A stretch of 64,000 nt of DNA from Powellomyces hirtus (lineage: Eukaryota > Chytridiomycota > Chytridiomycetes > Spizellomycetales > Powellomycetaceae): positions 806,001 through 870,000 of the forward strand of contig JAHLKG010000003.1 in the NCBI GenBank assembly GCA_025526995.1, read 5' to 3'. How positions within the stretch are numbered: position 1 is the first letter of the stretch; the number at the start of each line of letters is the position of its first letter. Under the pieces are notes generated by a model. It ran no database searches and was not told the DNA's origin. It saw only the letters and a list, made by a program, of their open reading frames with translations. Both the position numbers and the translations under genes were made by a program. Of the stretch, positions 33,624 to 46,375 are shown in pieces.

Positions 33624-35872
33624 TCATATTGAATTTGGAGGTCGCTGCCATATCCTAACTAGACCGAGCATATCGGTTGTGACCAAAGCATCGTCCCGAA
33701 ACGTCAAAGCGCATAGTGGGACGTTATGCAGGCGGAAGCCCTCGGACTAGGGGAGTTTCTTGTAGATTAGCCATATGCCCCCTGTGAAGCCGTTCACAGA
33801 AACGGAACGTAACGAACCTCGATTGGCGCTAATGTACCGACATCCTTCTGAGATAGAACTGGGTACACGCCGTCTTCCTGTGTCAGATGCGGATTGTCCT
33901 GCCGATGTTTGCGTTGTATGCTCTATACACAGTGTAATGAACTAACATCAAAAATAGAGCTTGCGGCGTTCTTGAACAATGTTCGTACCGGTTTGGGCCG
34001 GGTCAATTGATTCAAAGAAAACTCCCACAAGAACAATCGGGTGTCATCTGATTTGCTTTTAGTATTTCGTAAATGATCATAGGCATGTACAATCTCTCAA
34101 CATACCTCCTATGCTAGCAAATCTATAGCTCGATTCTGTACAAAGATGTGGATCAAAGGCCACCCCACTGATCCATGACGAATGGCCATGACACCGCGCA
34201 ACAATTCCGCGTTGGAATTGCCATATCGTAACGATGTCATCTTGTCCGCCGGTCAAGATGTACTTTCCGTCTGAAGCATATATTGGTGACTGAGACAGAG
34301 CAGAAAGGTAATGGTCCCCTGCGTACCTGGCGACCAATCGACGCATGTGATTCCTCCATAATAAGCACGGTATGTTTCAACAAGGCAATCCAGCTTGTAA
34401 TCCACAATGTGCATATGCCCGTCAGCGGACGCAATAGCTATATGCTGGAAATCCGGCGAGGTTGCAATAGCTATTTGCTTTCCATCAATACCTTTCAATG
34501 AGCTTCTATCAAAAGCTCACACACTAACACAGTTCAACTCACCAGTAATGAATTTTCTTCCCGCTTGCCACCATCCACACGGATTAGATTTTGGATTCTT
34601 TGGAGGTTTCATGATTGCGAAGAGACTGTGCGATGAACACTCTGAGCTTTGCAATGCCGTGCAACGAGATCCGAGATACTCAAGACTCACGAATCATCGT
34701 TTCCAAAGGTGGGGGTAAAATCCGCTGGTGGATCTGGTTTCTCTTTGTCAAAAATGATCACGCTGTAATTTGATCGATCAAACGTTAAAACACGCACAAT
34801 CACAAAATGCGGGCCTGATGTGCCATACCTGCCATCCTCAAAACCAGCAGCAAACATATTCTCGTCATCTCCTTGTCCCCGCGGCTGCGAGAATAACGCT
34901 CTTTTAGCGTCGAAAACAAGAACAACAGAGAAGAATACAATCAACTCACGGGCATCCATTTTATGCTAGTCACACCAGCCTTGTTGATACAGCCCTGAGC
35001 AAAACCTACAATTCAGCGCTCCAACGCCTCGGTAGACAAGAATATCTCTGCAAGATCGAGACAATCACCTGCTTGTTTATGCGCACAAATTTGCCGGTCA
35101 TTGGCGAATAATGCAGGATATCTCCAGTGTTGAAGCCTTCACGTCGATAGCGTGAGAACTAGACCCCCTCCACTTGATGATCAATCGTCAAGACATCAGT
35201 CCATACCAATGATGGTGTCAATATTGTCCTTCGTAAGCACATTGATGTCGATACAGGTTGCAGTTGCATCGCGGAAGTAGATTGTGGAGAGGGGATCCTT
35301 TGATCAGAGTTGCAGTCAGGATCAGAAGAGAGTCAGCTGTAAGCCTCGCAAGCACCACCTTGCTTTTGCCTCCATATTCCATCCATCCTAGGGAAGTACC
35401 GATATTGAGCAGCATGTAGGTAGTCTCGTTTGCCCGATTCGATAGTATCTTGGCGAGATTTTCATTGGCCACAACTTTCGAAACAAGTGAAGAGCTCGGC
35501 TTCACAATGGCCGACTTGACTTTCTTCGCCTTTCCTTTCTCTTTTTGCACGAAAGAAAAGGTACCCTTATCTGAAAAGGTGTAAGTGGTAGAGCTTCAAT
35601 CCTCATGCAGTAACGCGGCGGCGGCGGCCTTTTGAATTCATGGTCTGACTCGTACCATCCCCACTGATGGGAACCTCCACATATCGCGCAGGCTGATTTT
35701 CGAGTTCATCCAGCTCCCCCGTACTCGCCGCTGTTGGATTGGAGGTCTTGTTCGTGACGAAGGCCAAATGACACTTGCGTTGTCCTAGGGTTCTCTCCAG
35801 CTGAAGATCCCGGGAGAGTTTGAATTGACCCTCCGGACTGTCAAAGCCAGTAATCAGCTCTTGCTGCTGCAT
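33624..35872 (-). CDS. WD40-repeat protein of the creC/WDR20 family, 479 aa, 13 exons
   Basis: Family members bind and activate a deubiquitinase (CreB in Aspergillus, USP12/46 in animals); CreC acts in carbon catabolite repression. Exons from 5': 35872-35656, 35570-35359, 35297-35207, 35136-35069, 34994-34950, 34884-34829, 34762-34691, 34625-34543, 34470-34327, 34270-34106, 34047-33989, 33922-33818, 33746-33624 (480 codons). Diagnostic segments are [88 protein letters not shown] and the last-exon [18 protein letters not shown]. All junctions restore WD40 sequence, so the gene looks intact. It may begin one exon further 5', since an AG precedes the ATG. Confidence 0.92.
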
Positions 35873-36130
35873 CTGAAGAAGAAGCGCAACTCAGCGGGCT
35901 CCTGCCCTATGCCAAGAAGTTTGCTGAGATGTGACCTTGCGTGCCTTCCCACGCACGTACGCACTTCAAACTTCAATGATGTCAATGGGTGATTCATGCC
36001 CGATTCATGCGCCACACGGCCACCGCGACCTCCATTTGCACATCATACCTCTGCTTGCTACTTTTACGATTTCATTTTCAAGCATCTCCAGTGAGGTTTC
36101 CTCGCACGTTGCCCAATTTAAGAAGCAAAC

Positions 36131-37638
36131 ATGGCAAGCATTGAAGAGTGTATTGTTGAGGACGGGACGCTCGATGCGCTTTTAAACACGATTACCTGTG
36201 GCGACTTGATGAAAACGGAAGACCCTGGAGGCAACAAGCTTGGCACAAGGCCCACGGTACCTTTGCTCGCCACCTCGCGCCTTCCACCCGATTTGAGGCT
36301 TACTTTCTGATTCTGTTCCTCAGCATCCCCTATGCCTCGACTCGGAACTATCTGTGACTGAAGGTAAAGTCCTTGCTCACCCGCGGACACAGCCTCAACC
36401 TACTGAAACTCTAAACCACCTCATTCAGGATGCGAGGCTCTTGCTGCGAACAAAATCACAAGCGCCCCTGTGTACGATGCCGTAAAGGGAGGCTTCATTG
36501 GAATGCTGGATTACAGGGATCTGGTGGCATTTGTGCTGTCAGTGCTGCACAAGGTCCCCAAGGATCTGCCACCAATTGATGCAACTATGGAGGTTACGGA
36601 TCTTGTAAAGCGCGCGTTGACGAACAAGAGTGAAGTTCCTATCAAGCTTGTGAGCAATCTGTCGCACGAGAATCCACTGGTGTCTGTGCAGGCATCAGCT
36701 CCCGTCCGGTACGCTACATTGCTTTCTTCCCATGCTTTGGTTCTCATGTTGATCTGTTCCTCCTCCAAACCTATGCCAATCAGCGCGGCTGTAGACGAAT
36801 TCTCAAATAACCGAGTGCACAGACTGATTGTGCTGGAACCGGAGGCCGATGCCTCTCACTTTGCTGGCATCTTGTCACAATCTACCGTCGCAGGTGTGCA
36901 TAGCTGCGCCCGTCAAGGCTGCTATCAGTCGCTGCACGAACTAACATCTCGGGATCCTTCAGCTCTGGTAGCGTCTCGTGTTGGAAAATTGGCCGGAAAA
37001 CTGAATCCAAAGGAAAAGTGCATTTGGCCCACGGGCAATAAGACACTCGAAGAGGTTGGATTAGTGGGCAGGGATGTTGTCTCCGTGATTCCGGAGGATA
37101 CAGTAAGTAGACGTAGCTCTCTAAACTCAGCAAGGGAAGGCTATCCATTCCCATTCAAAGTCTTGGTCACTGACGTCGAGTCTAGGTACTGGAAGCACTG
37201 TACACCATGCACGAGAACAGAATCTCTTCAGTGGCTATCGTAGATAGAGGCGAGGAAGGAAATGAGGTAAGGCGCGATGGTCAGTAATCCATACTCCCAC
37301 TCTTCCACTCTCTTTTGTGACTAAACTCATGCTGAAAACAGCTTGTTGGCTCAATCAGCATGGCTGACATAAAAGTCATCCTATCCGATCGTAAAGGCTG
37401 GCGCCGCTTGTACGAGAAGTGTTACGACTTCTTTGCAAGCATGCGTTACGAGCAGGGTCTGGAAGCAGGTGGTGATGACCGTGTTCCTACTTACATCGTC
37501 CATCCGCACTCGACCCTCATAGCGACCATTGAGAAACTCGCCGCCACCCGTGCTCATCGCATTTGGATTGTGAGCGGCCAAACGAAGCTGGTTGGCGTTG
37601 TTAGCTTGTCTGATATCATGCCGTTGCTTCTGAAATGA
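36131..37638 (+). CDS. CBS-domain protein (SNF4/SDS23-like), 357 aa
   Basis: Exons 36131-36256, 36324-36363, 36429-36708, 36784-36893, 36963-37102, 37186-37266 and 37342-37638 give 358 codons. It consists of about four CBS modules, which bind adenine nucleotides: the first from LGTRPTHPLCLDSELSVTEG through NKITSAPVYDAVKGGFIGML, the second around RAAVDEFSNNRVHRLIVLEP, the third VLEALYTMHENRISSVAIVD, the fourth LIATIEKLAATRAHRIWIVS with VGVVSLSDIM. Relatives include AMPK gamma (SNF4) and SDS23; I cannot say which is orthologous. Two of the six introns are open in frame and could be read through if unspliced. It is divergent from the creC-like gene across 258 bp, so both may answer to carbon or energy status. 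Confidence 0.85.
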
Positions 37639-37774
37639 AGGGGATGTCGTAGTCGGGCATTCCTGCGGAAATAATGAACGACGGACCAGTGAAAACCCCG
37701 ACATCTTCCAAACATCTATGTTGTATGTACAAAGATTCAGCCTTCCGCTGAGGCTTCGCCGTGTTCCTGTCATG

Positions 37775-38351
37775 TTACTGCTCAGATAGTTCGGCGCCTG
37801 GATGAGCAGAGTAGTTTTCTCTACAGTCACAGAGAATAGTAAACATCTTGTTGCGACTGGTCACTTGTAGTCAGCACACCATTGGCGTTACTTACTGAAT
37901 TATGATCCGCACATCATATTGCGACACAGCGACATTTGCAGGTTCCTTGAAATTCAACGTTCGGGCCGAGGATGGTGAATAAGGCGTGTAAAACATCCCC
38001 GGAGGTCCAGCCGCCCCGTATGGCTTCGCCGGTGTTTGTGGCTGCTGTTGCGTCTGCAATTCAACAAAAAGTCAGACTCCCGATGAAAACACGGTATTGC
38101 AAGTAGATTAGAATGCTCACCTCTCCCCTCCGTCGGAGCAGCTGGTATTTTGTCTTCATTTTCCTCTCCCCTTGACTTCCCATCGGTGAATTTGGCTGCT
38201 CGGGAGCAGTGGCATACGGAAAAGGTCGGTGTACTGGGGCCGGGGTGAAACCCCCAGATGAAGCAGAGCTCGAGAAGCCCGGCTCGACTGCAGCCGATTC
38301 AGCAGTGTTTTTGAGGACCGCGTAGATGTTTGTGGTGTCCTGCGGCGTCAT
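37775..38351 (-). CDS. Unrecognised Pro/Ser/Gln-rich protein, 144 aa
   Basis: I do not recognise it. Minus-strand exons 38351-38121, 38053-37896 and 37820-37775 give 145 codons with matching phases. It starts MTPQDTTNIYAVLKNTAESA and has a disordered Gly/Pro/Ser-rich middle, a basic stretch (RKMKTKYQLLRRRGE), a Gln/Pro run (TQQQPQTPAKPYG), and an ordered-looking end (ARTLNFKEPANVAVSQYDVR then IIIQENYSAHPGAELSEQ). The conserved splice sites and frame support a real gene. It is divergently paired with SPEF1 across 167 bp, which hints at, but does not show, a flagellar link. Confidence 0.6.
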
Positions 38352-38518
38352 TGTTCATACTATAGTCAGAAGACGAGTGAAATGAGAGAGTGCGAAAGAG
38401 AGATCTTCATTCGGGTTGGTTGGACTGCGCCATCCTTTGTTTGTCATGGCTTGTGGCGCGCGCGACGAAGTTCATGAGCGTGAGAGTTTCGTGTTCCCCA
38501 AAACCATCAAACCCAACC

Positions 38519-39468
38519 ATGTCTTTATCACCGAGTGCTTTGGAGGCTGTTGACCATGACGAGCTGTATGCTTGGATAGATGAAGTACCTTTATCCCGCC
38601 CGAAAAAAAACATTCAGAGGGACTTCAGTGATGGAGGTGCGTCATTGAGGCTGGGATTGGGTAGACATATCAGGATAAACAAACGCATGAGGCTTAAAAA
38701 CAATATCTCCACATCTCTCAGTCGCAACGGCGGAGGTTATAAGCCATTTTATACCAAAGATGGTAGATTTGCACAACTATCCACCTGCGAACGGAACCGC
38801 GCAAAAAGTATACAATTGGAAGACTTTAGACCGTATGTTGTCTCCAACGGGATACGAGCGTTGCAAGCAATGCTCATCCACTGAGTTTCACAGAGAAAGT
38901 TCTGCGCAAATTGAACTACCATATGAGTGACGAAGTCATGGATGGTATTGTCAATAAGAAATCTGGATACGTCGAATACTTTCTTAACGAGCTGAGGACA
39001 AAGGTGCGGTATTCCATGTGATCCGCTGGCTGGGCACCAACTCATTAGCGAACTATCCATGGGTAGATTGATGCATACATCGCACGCCGAAACCAACCAA
39101 GGGATTCGGGACAATTGCTGCCCCTCAACGCGGGCCAATGGAACATGGGCAGTGGCCATGTTCTCTATCCGTATGGGGCGCCATTGAGCCCAGAACAATA
39201 TGGGCAAATGTACTCGTCAGGCATGCTGCACGGTTCCAATGCCTCCATTGCCAGCCAATCAGCAATGCCTTACATCGCGTCGGCTCATGGAGATAACCAA
39301 CTGCATGTCCAACTGCCACCGACACCAGTAGCCCAATTGACGGCCGAGCTTCAAGAGACCGTCGAGATCTTGCAAGTCAAGACGCAAAAGCTGGAAGAGC
39401 TGTTGGCGCTAAAGGACCGCAAAATAGAAGAGCTTGATCTGCGACTTCGTTCACATGGACTGCTATAG
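38519..39468 (+). CDS. SPEF1: SPEF1/CLAMP-type calponin-homology flagellar protein, 246 aa
   Basis: Microtubule-bundling protein of the axoneme central apparatus in flagellated eukaryotes. Exons 38519-38636, 38722-38832, 38894-39003 and 39067-39468 give 247 codons. The N-terminal CH domain shows DELYAWIDEVPLSRPKKNIQ followed by RDFSDGVATAEVISHFIPKM, VDLHNYPPANGTAQKVYNW and KVLRKLNYHMSDEV. The C-terminus is a coiled coil (ETVEILQVKTQKLEELLALK) as in animal homologues; length is close to the human protein (236 aa). The first exon junction rebuilds the invariant FSDGV motif. Its presence marks the organism as flagellated. It ends 33 bases from the stop of convergent PUS1. Confidence 0.93.
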
Positions 39469-39501
39469 GATCAAAAATTCTAGGCGTCATGTATTTCGGG
39501 T

Positions 39502-41519
39502 CTACTCGTCACCTCCCTTTTCACCAGCATCTTCAACGATATCAGCAGATAGTCCTCTGACCGCATCTAGTGGTTTTTTGCCTATGGACTCTGGTTTCTG
39601 ATCCGCGAGAACACCATCAGCCGTAAGGAACCAAGCATAATCGATCGACCGCGAGTCGATGATCCTGTTCCACTCATCAAATCTGACAAAACAAAACATC
39701 AGTGATACAATTTATACAACACAGAGCAATTCTAAAGATGATCCTTGTGACCAAGTGAACTTACTGTGCGGTTTCCAGCTCCTCTGCAATGAGTCGCGAG
39801 TAAATCCATTTTTCTTTGAAGTCGTCGATGGTGTCCTGGTAATGAGAGTCAATATTTTACATGCAGGATTGACAGATGGTGAGCTGGACTTACCTTGTAT
39901 TTGTCGAAATCTACTGGCTCGAGCCGTTCTTGGGCTTCGTTTGCCCACTTGTCGTTGTACATTCGGTATACAGTCTGCAAAACGGGCGTTCTAGTCTATT
40001 CCTCGACAGAGATGCCCTGACATAACATGACTTACCCTCTCCAACAATAGCCCAAGAGCTGGGGCTTTCGGTATATTCAGTTTTACATTTTCGAAGGCTT
40101 GCTTCACTAGTGTGACGGGAGCTTCGGTTCGGACCATCAAGATTGCAAGACCTGTTTATCTTGATCAACATCGATGCTCTGAGTTTCCAGGCTCCATACC
40201 TACTTACCGATCATCTTTCGAATTTGATGGAGCATGAATGATTGTCCATGAACAGTGCACTTAACCCATTCAATCCCCCCTCGAATGATAGGTTCGCTGG
40301 CCTAAGTCCAGAACTTGAGAACTCTGGCTTGACAGAAGCCCAAAAACAGGAGAGATAGTACCTCAAAATTCATAATGTATCGGTTGGCGCTTTTGTCGTG
40401 GAAGGGCTTGTTGACCGTGAAGTTGTAGCAGTTGTTCGTGCCGATAAATTGAAGGAGAATCGAGCGTAGCAGTGCCAGCTGTGACGGGGAGATTCTGAAT
40501 TCGCGGCGCTTCGCAAGTTCCTCTGGCGATGGCTTGGGGAGATCAATGTGTTCAGAAGCTAATGGTGCGAGGTCTCGTCCACTTTTCTTGGCGACCACAC
40601 TGAGCGGGTAGCGCTCAGCCGCCACAGTGTGAAGGACGTAAGTAGGGAGAAAGTACTCGTATATGCGCGAATCACAAGCGTTTTTGGCATGGAAGGAGTT
40701 GCTTGTACGAACGTAACCTTGATGCCCAAGGAGATCAGCCAATCTTACCACGAGAGCACGCGAGCCACCAGCAACATACCCCAAACCCGAATTTGCTCCG
40801 GAAGATGCTGATTGATCTTCGTGACAATATCCGGATCCTCTATGATCATCTTTAAGGAGCAGACTTGCCCTGCAGCGTGCACGCCTTTATCAGTTCTGGC
40901 GGCCCTCATGAAATTGATCTAATGCGGGATTAGACTATTGACTCTCATTCATTAGATGCACTCTTCATGGGGTACCTTCGCAGGGTCAAATGCGTTATCT
41001 TTGCTAACCGCTCCGGATGCAGCCAGGGCTTTGTGCAATTCTGACTCCAATGTTTCCACACCGGGATTTCTACGTAGAGTCAATTGTCAGAGCTGGCAAG
41101 AGATTTCCGGGCTGCAAGGTCCTGACATACATTTGCATTCCGTTGTAGCCAGTGCCACAGTAACCCATCAAAAGGGCGACCTTGCGCTTTGGCAGCTTCG
41201 GTCCAGAACTTTCAGGTGCATTTTCCCTTGGCTTCCAATCCCCTTGCGCTTTGCCAGGCTTGTTTTGTGGCTTTGGCTGTCTTGACTTGCCCTTCTTCCC
41301 ACGTTGCTTGTCTTCGCCTTTTTCTTCGGCTTTGACACCATCGGTATTTACCGCTGCCCTCTCCGAGCTCTCATTTTCAAGGCTCCCAGTGTTCACCGAG
41401 CTGTGAAGAGTGTAAACCACCTTGAGACGTTTGGTTTCGGGTTCTTCGTCCGCTGGCTCAACGCTCCGTTTTTGGACTGTCTCTCGCGCAAGCAGGTTTA
41501 CTTCTGTTTCTTCCACCAT
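39502..41519 (-). CDS. PUS1: tRNA pseudouridine synthase PUS1 (TruA family), 506 aa
   Basis: Converts uridines to pseudouridine in tRNAs (positions 27, 28, 34-36 and others) and some snRNAs. Nine minus-strand exons (41519-41131, 41069-40976, 40918-40780, 40717-40362, 40301-40208, 40151-40036, 39974-39894, 39835-39765, 39682-39502) give 507 codons. After a Lys/Glu-rich N-terminus come [18 protein letters not shown] and the catalytic segment [16 protein letters not shown] with the invariant Asp, then [52 protein letters not shown] and [14 protein letters not shown]. An in-frame upstream ATG at 41624 would add 35 Arg- and Ser-rich residues that could target mitochondria, as in animal PUS1 isoforms. 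Confidence 0.94.
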
Positions 41520-41781
41520 TTTGCAACTGATAAGTACGGTATGAAAACAAAAAGAAATATGGGGAGAAACAGGTGGTGAATCGCGAAGGCTGCGCTGTGC
41601 CACCCACCACCTGAATGTCTCCATAGGACAGGCGGCGCGGCAAGCGCTCGTGTCGGGTCGCCGCAACCTCAAGCATCACCAAGCATCACTGCGCTCGTGT
41701 GTCATCCCGACAGTTGAATAGTCTTTTTGATCTTGCCGTACTGCTGAAAACGGACCTGTGCTATCTAGAGCGTTTGAAGGA

Positions 41782-44700
41782 ATGGCCGACCAAAATGCAT
41801 ACACCGTTATCCAACAGGATGGTACGTGCGCCGCTGGCATAGAGCGCGTATGGCATTTGCAAGGAAACTTTGCTGACGTCCTTAACAGACGATAAGGAGC
41901 AACCTACGATGCAGGAGCTCCGGAAGCAGCTGGAAACTCAGAAGGACGAACAAAAGATAGAAACAATGAAGAGGATCCTCCTCATTATGTTGAACGGCGA
42001 TCCCCTTCCGCAACTCCTCATGCACATCATTCGTTTCGTTGTACCGTCGAAGAACAAACAACTGAAGAAGCTACTTCTGATATATTGGGAGATTTGCCCA
42101 AAGACCTCCCCGGACGGCAAACTCAAGCAGGAAATGGTGCTCGTGTGGTATGCATGATCTAGCAGGTGTCGGTTTGAGTGCGTCCACCTGACGGTTCGCG
42201 TCTGTCATAGCAACAATCTCCGCAACGATCTATTGCATCCCAACGAATTTATCCGTGGCAGCACATTGAGATTCCTGTGCAAACTTCGAGAAGCTGAGCT
42301 GCTCGAGCCTCTGATACCAGCTGTCCGAACCTGCCTGGTATGAGTCGCGGAGGTGGAACCATGATGAAAACTGTGGCATACGTCTGACTGCTGCGGCATG
42401 ATTAGGAACATCGCCACGCATACGTCAGGAAGAATGCCGTCCTTGCGATTTTCTCTATCTACAAGCATTTTGAGCACCTCATTCCTGATGGCCCTGAAAT
42501 GATTCAGACCTATATCACTTCTGTAAGTTGGGGCGGTTTCGAAGTTCTGGATCGTACACGGGAGCGATCTCATCTCCATAATTTCAGGAATCCGATCAAA
42601 ACTGCAAGAGGAACGCTTTTATCATGCTCATGAATACAAACCAAGCTCTCGCTGTTCAGTACCTCAACACGGTGTTCAATCAGATTCCCGCATTTGATGA
42701 GCTTCTACAACTATCTGTCATTGAACTGATAAGAAAAGATTGTCAGAATGCCGCGGCCGATAAGGTATTGTTCGTACAAGCCTTCCTGTCGACCAGATCC
42801 GTGCAGACACTGAGCTTCTTGTGATCAGGCCAAATACATAGAGTGCATCTTCTCTCTACTTCAGTCTTCGTCTCACTCTGTGAAGTACGAAGCGGCAAAT
42901 ACGCTCATCGCTCTCACCTCACATACCACCGCCGTCCGTGCCGCTGCCTCATGCTACATTGAACTGGCGCTTAAGGAAGCCGATAACAATGTGAAACTTA
43001 TAGTCCTTGAGCGCATCAATGAGCTGCGAGAGAAACATGACAGGGTCTTGGAAGATCTTGCAATGGACATTCTGCGCGTATTGAACAGGTAACCCTGCAA
43101 ATGCGATACATTCGACTGAACGCCATAACTAACGGATTTTCCTCAGTCCGGACATTACCGTTCGTCAAAAGTGCCTCAACATAGCCATGGATATGGTTTC
43201 TACGCGCAATGTGACAGAGGTCGTCGGTTTCTTAAAAAAAGAACTGGTGAAAACGCACGATGAAGAGTACGAGAAGGTCCGTTATTCCCATTCCGCGTGT
43301 CGGTAATAAGTAGCATTCTGATTTACCAGCTCGTCGCACAGACAAATGAGTATCGACAGCTTCTCATCAGTGCCATCCACTCCTGCGCAATCAAATTCTC
43401 TGAAGTCGCTGCGGATGTCGTCCACGTGTTGATGGAATTCTTGGGTGATAACAACAATGCTGCCGCGGTTGACGTCATGGCTTTTGTTCGGTAAGTAGCT
43501 CTTGTATGGTTGTATGATATTCTGTAATGCTTCTGCTGATGCGCAGAACCAAAGTGAGGTGATGGAGAAGTTCCCGCAACTGCGAGCAAGCATTGTGGAC
43601 AGACTGCTCGAGACGTTCATGGACATGAAGACTGGGCGCGTTTTCCGCGGCGCCCTTTGGATCATCGGCGAATACGCTCTCGATGCGCCTGGTATGGGCC
43701 TTAAATATATCAATGTGAAAGCGTACCACTGACCTCATGTTACAGCGATCGAGGAGACAATGTCTCGCATCCGCCAGACACTGGGAGAAATCCCAATTCT
43801 GGGCTCAGAACAGGTCAGCACAAGCACGTTTTGGAATTTGCTCACGGGAGAACTAACGGTGTGAACAGCGATCACTTGAAGAAGCGCACTCAGGCGAATC
43901 ATCTGAAGCGAACCCTGGCGAAAGGACCGCAATAGCTACGCGTCGAGTTTTGGCAGATGGTACATATGCGACGGAAAGCGCGTTCTCCTCGAAAACCGAG
44001 CCTGCGACCAGGTCTGCTCACAAGCCACCGTTAAGAGGTACGCTAAGTGTCTCCCAGCAACTGTGCAAGGTAGCATACTAATTCGTCTTTTAGCACTGAT
44101 ACTGAATGGCGATTACTTCCTTGGCTCGGTCCTGTCTACCGCTCTCACAAAGCTGGTCATGCGCTACGCAGAAATTGGCAACGACGATGCGAAAGCCAAC
44201 ACACTCAAATCTGGGGTAAGTTGCTGACTGGGAAGTTCGCGTAGAAGGTCCTGTGCCTTACCGCCATGTTTCCCGTCTAGGCTATGTTGATCATGACGAG
44301 CATCATACGGGTTGGCCGCTCTGATCTCCCATTCCCGCCAATTGATGAGGACTCGCATGAGAGAATCCTCACATGCTTGCGAACGCTGTCCTCTATCCCG
44401 GAAGATGACTTGATGAAGGAGATTTTCCTTGTTGACTGTCGCCGCGCGTTCACCTCGTTGGTTGAATCGCAAGAGGTTAGCTTGGCCCCACCATGAACTG
44501 CTTCCTCCGCAGAAAGCTGACCTGAGATATTGCACCAGCGGATCAACAAGAAGAAGGCAGCTGCGAAGAAGGAAGTCAAGATCCAGGCAGATGATGCTAT
44601 TGTTTTCCGGCAATTGAAATCAAAGAGAGGCGGTGCAAGTGGTGTTGATGAAGTAAGTTCTGTCTTGCTTCAACTGTGACTTCAATCATGTCGTCTTACC

Positions 44701-45779
44701 GCGTTTCCGAAAGTATGACCTCGATATCACGAAAGCGACTGGTCTTGGAGAAAGGGCGGATGATCTTGCATCCAAGCTCAGTCGGGTTATACAGCTGACA
44801 GGTTTCTCCGATCCCGTTTACGCGGAAGCCTACGTCAATGTGCATCAGTATGATATTCTGTTGGGTGGGTAATCATGCCGCCGTAAATTTCCGAAGAGTG
44901 GCGAAAGGATCAATGTGTTGACTTATTTCTTCTAGACATATTGATCGTCAACCAGACGAGCGAAACCCTGCAGAACCTGACCGTCGAATTCTCTACATTG
45001 GGCGACCTCAAACTGGTTGAACGGCCTGCGCCACATACGATAGGTCCCCATGGATTCCATGGCATCAAGGCTAACATCAAGGTACGCACATTGATTAAGC
45101 GATTCCATGGATGTCACATTGCATATCTCTGACATCTGTATCACAAGGTGTCCTCCACCGAAACGGGTGTCATCTTTGGCAACATCGTGTACGATGGACC
45201 ATCTGCAACAGACATGAACTGCGTCATCTTGAATGACATCCACATTGACATCATGGATTACATCAAGCCAGCGATGTGCACTGAGACCCAGGTAAGCCTC
45301 GACGAACATTGTGCGCAGTGAAACCCGCGACTGACTGACTGAATGGCATCCAGTTCCGAATGATGTGGAGTGAGTTCGAGTGGGAGAACAAAGTCAACGT
45401 CAACACCAACATCACGTAAGCTCGGCGTACGCAGTCCCTGGCCCTGTAGGAGATATCGCTGACCAATTCCTTTTGCTGCTACAGCGACATCCGGGCATAC
45501 CTGGATCACATTCTGAAATCTACCAACATGAATTGCCTGACGCCCGAGAACGCTCTGTCAGGGGAATGCGGGTTCCTGGCAGCAAACCTGTATGCCCGAA
45601 GCATCTTTGGAGAGGACGCTTTGGCCAATATCTGTCTGGAAAAGCAAGGCGATATGGTCACAGGTCACATCCGTATCCGAAGCAAGACGCAAGGCATTGC
45701 TTTGAGTCTCGGAGACAAGATCACCCTGAGTCAGAAGAACGCGGCTGCTCCGGTCGGCCAGTCGCCTGCCTACACATAA
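41782..45779 (+). CDS. SEC26: Coatomer subunit beta (beta-COP, SEC26/COPB1), 957 aa, 19 exons
   Basis: Component of the F-subcomplex of COPI, which coats Golgi-derived retrograde vesicles. Exons: 41782-41821, 41889-42147, 42211-42337, 42406-42522, 42588-42764, 42829-43088, 43147-43276, 43330-43490, 43555-43691, 43746-43813, 43869-44037, 44094-44215, 44281-44475, 44539-44652, 44714-44864, 44936-45081, 45148-45291, 45354-45415, 45485-45779; the sum is 958 codons, against 953-973 in human and yeast. Typical segments: [99 protein letters not shown] and the C-terminal appendage with [20 protein letters not shown]. The N-terminal two thirds are HEAT-like adaptin repeats. One intron begins GTCCGT. 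It is divergent from PUS1. Confidence 0.96.
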
Positions 45780-46375
45780 TATGGTGTGTTGTATTGTAAC
45801 ATAGAAACCGATACTTGGCTATTCCATGTCCAACCCCTTGTCGGCGACGATTTACTACTCGGATATCTATCTACGTAAGGGGATTGATTCAGGATGGATG
45901 GAAAGTTTGAAACGCGGTGTATTTTACGCGCGTGGCTTTCGCTCATGTTCCTTGGAATAGTTGTGAAACGGTCCGGGGAATTTTGCGCCTCGCCTTGTTC
46001 GCTCACCGCCACCATCAATCAACAGGGACATTATCTTTACTGTACACACTGAACCAACCCCCCTTCTCGCCGCGCAACTTTTTGTCCGTGCATCTTTTTC
46101 TTCCCATTCGCTCGACTCAGCAGCCGGGAAAGGTGTCGGAACACTATCGACTCTCTCTATTCCTGCTACATACTTACTGTCTCTTGTACTGTCGCCGTTC
46201 TCCCGATATCGGTTAATTTTGCCTGCTGCGGTTCGGTTTTTCAACTCCGCCCGTCTTCGAAGGAGTGGAACTAGAATTCCCAGAGTCGTATCGCCAGCTC
46301 CAACTTGGATGAGCCAGGTTTAGACTCGGTTATCACACCTACTCGCCACCGACACCGTTTCTATATCTCACAACA
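45780..46375. other. Intergenic region upstream of chitin synthase
   Basis: About 600 bases with pyrimidine-rich stretches near 46140-46190 that may be the transcript leader of the chitin synthase. No gene seen. Confidence 0.5.

Noticed and set aside
43491..43554. Use of the first AG (43546) as acceptor for coatomer exon 9
   Set aside because: It gives an out-of-phase exon. The AG at 43554 restores the FVREVMEKFP sequence expected of beta-COP.
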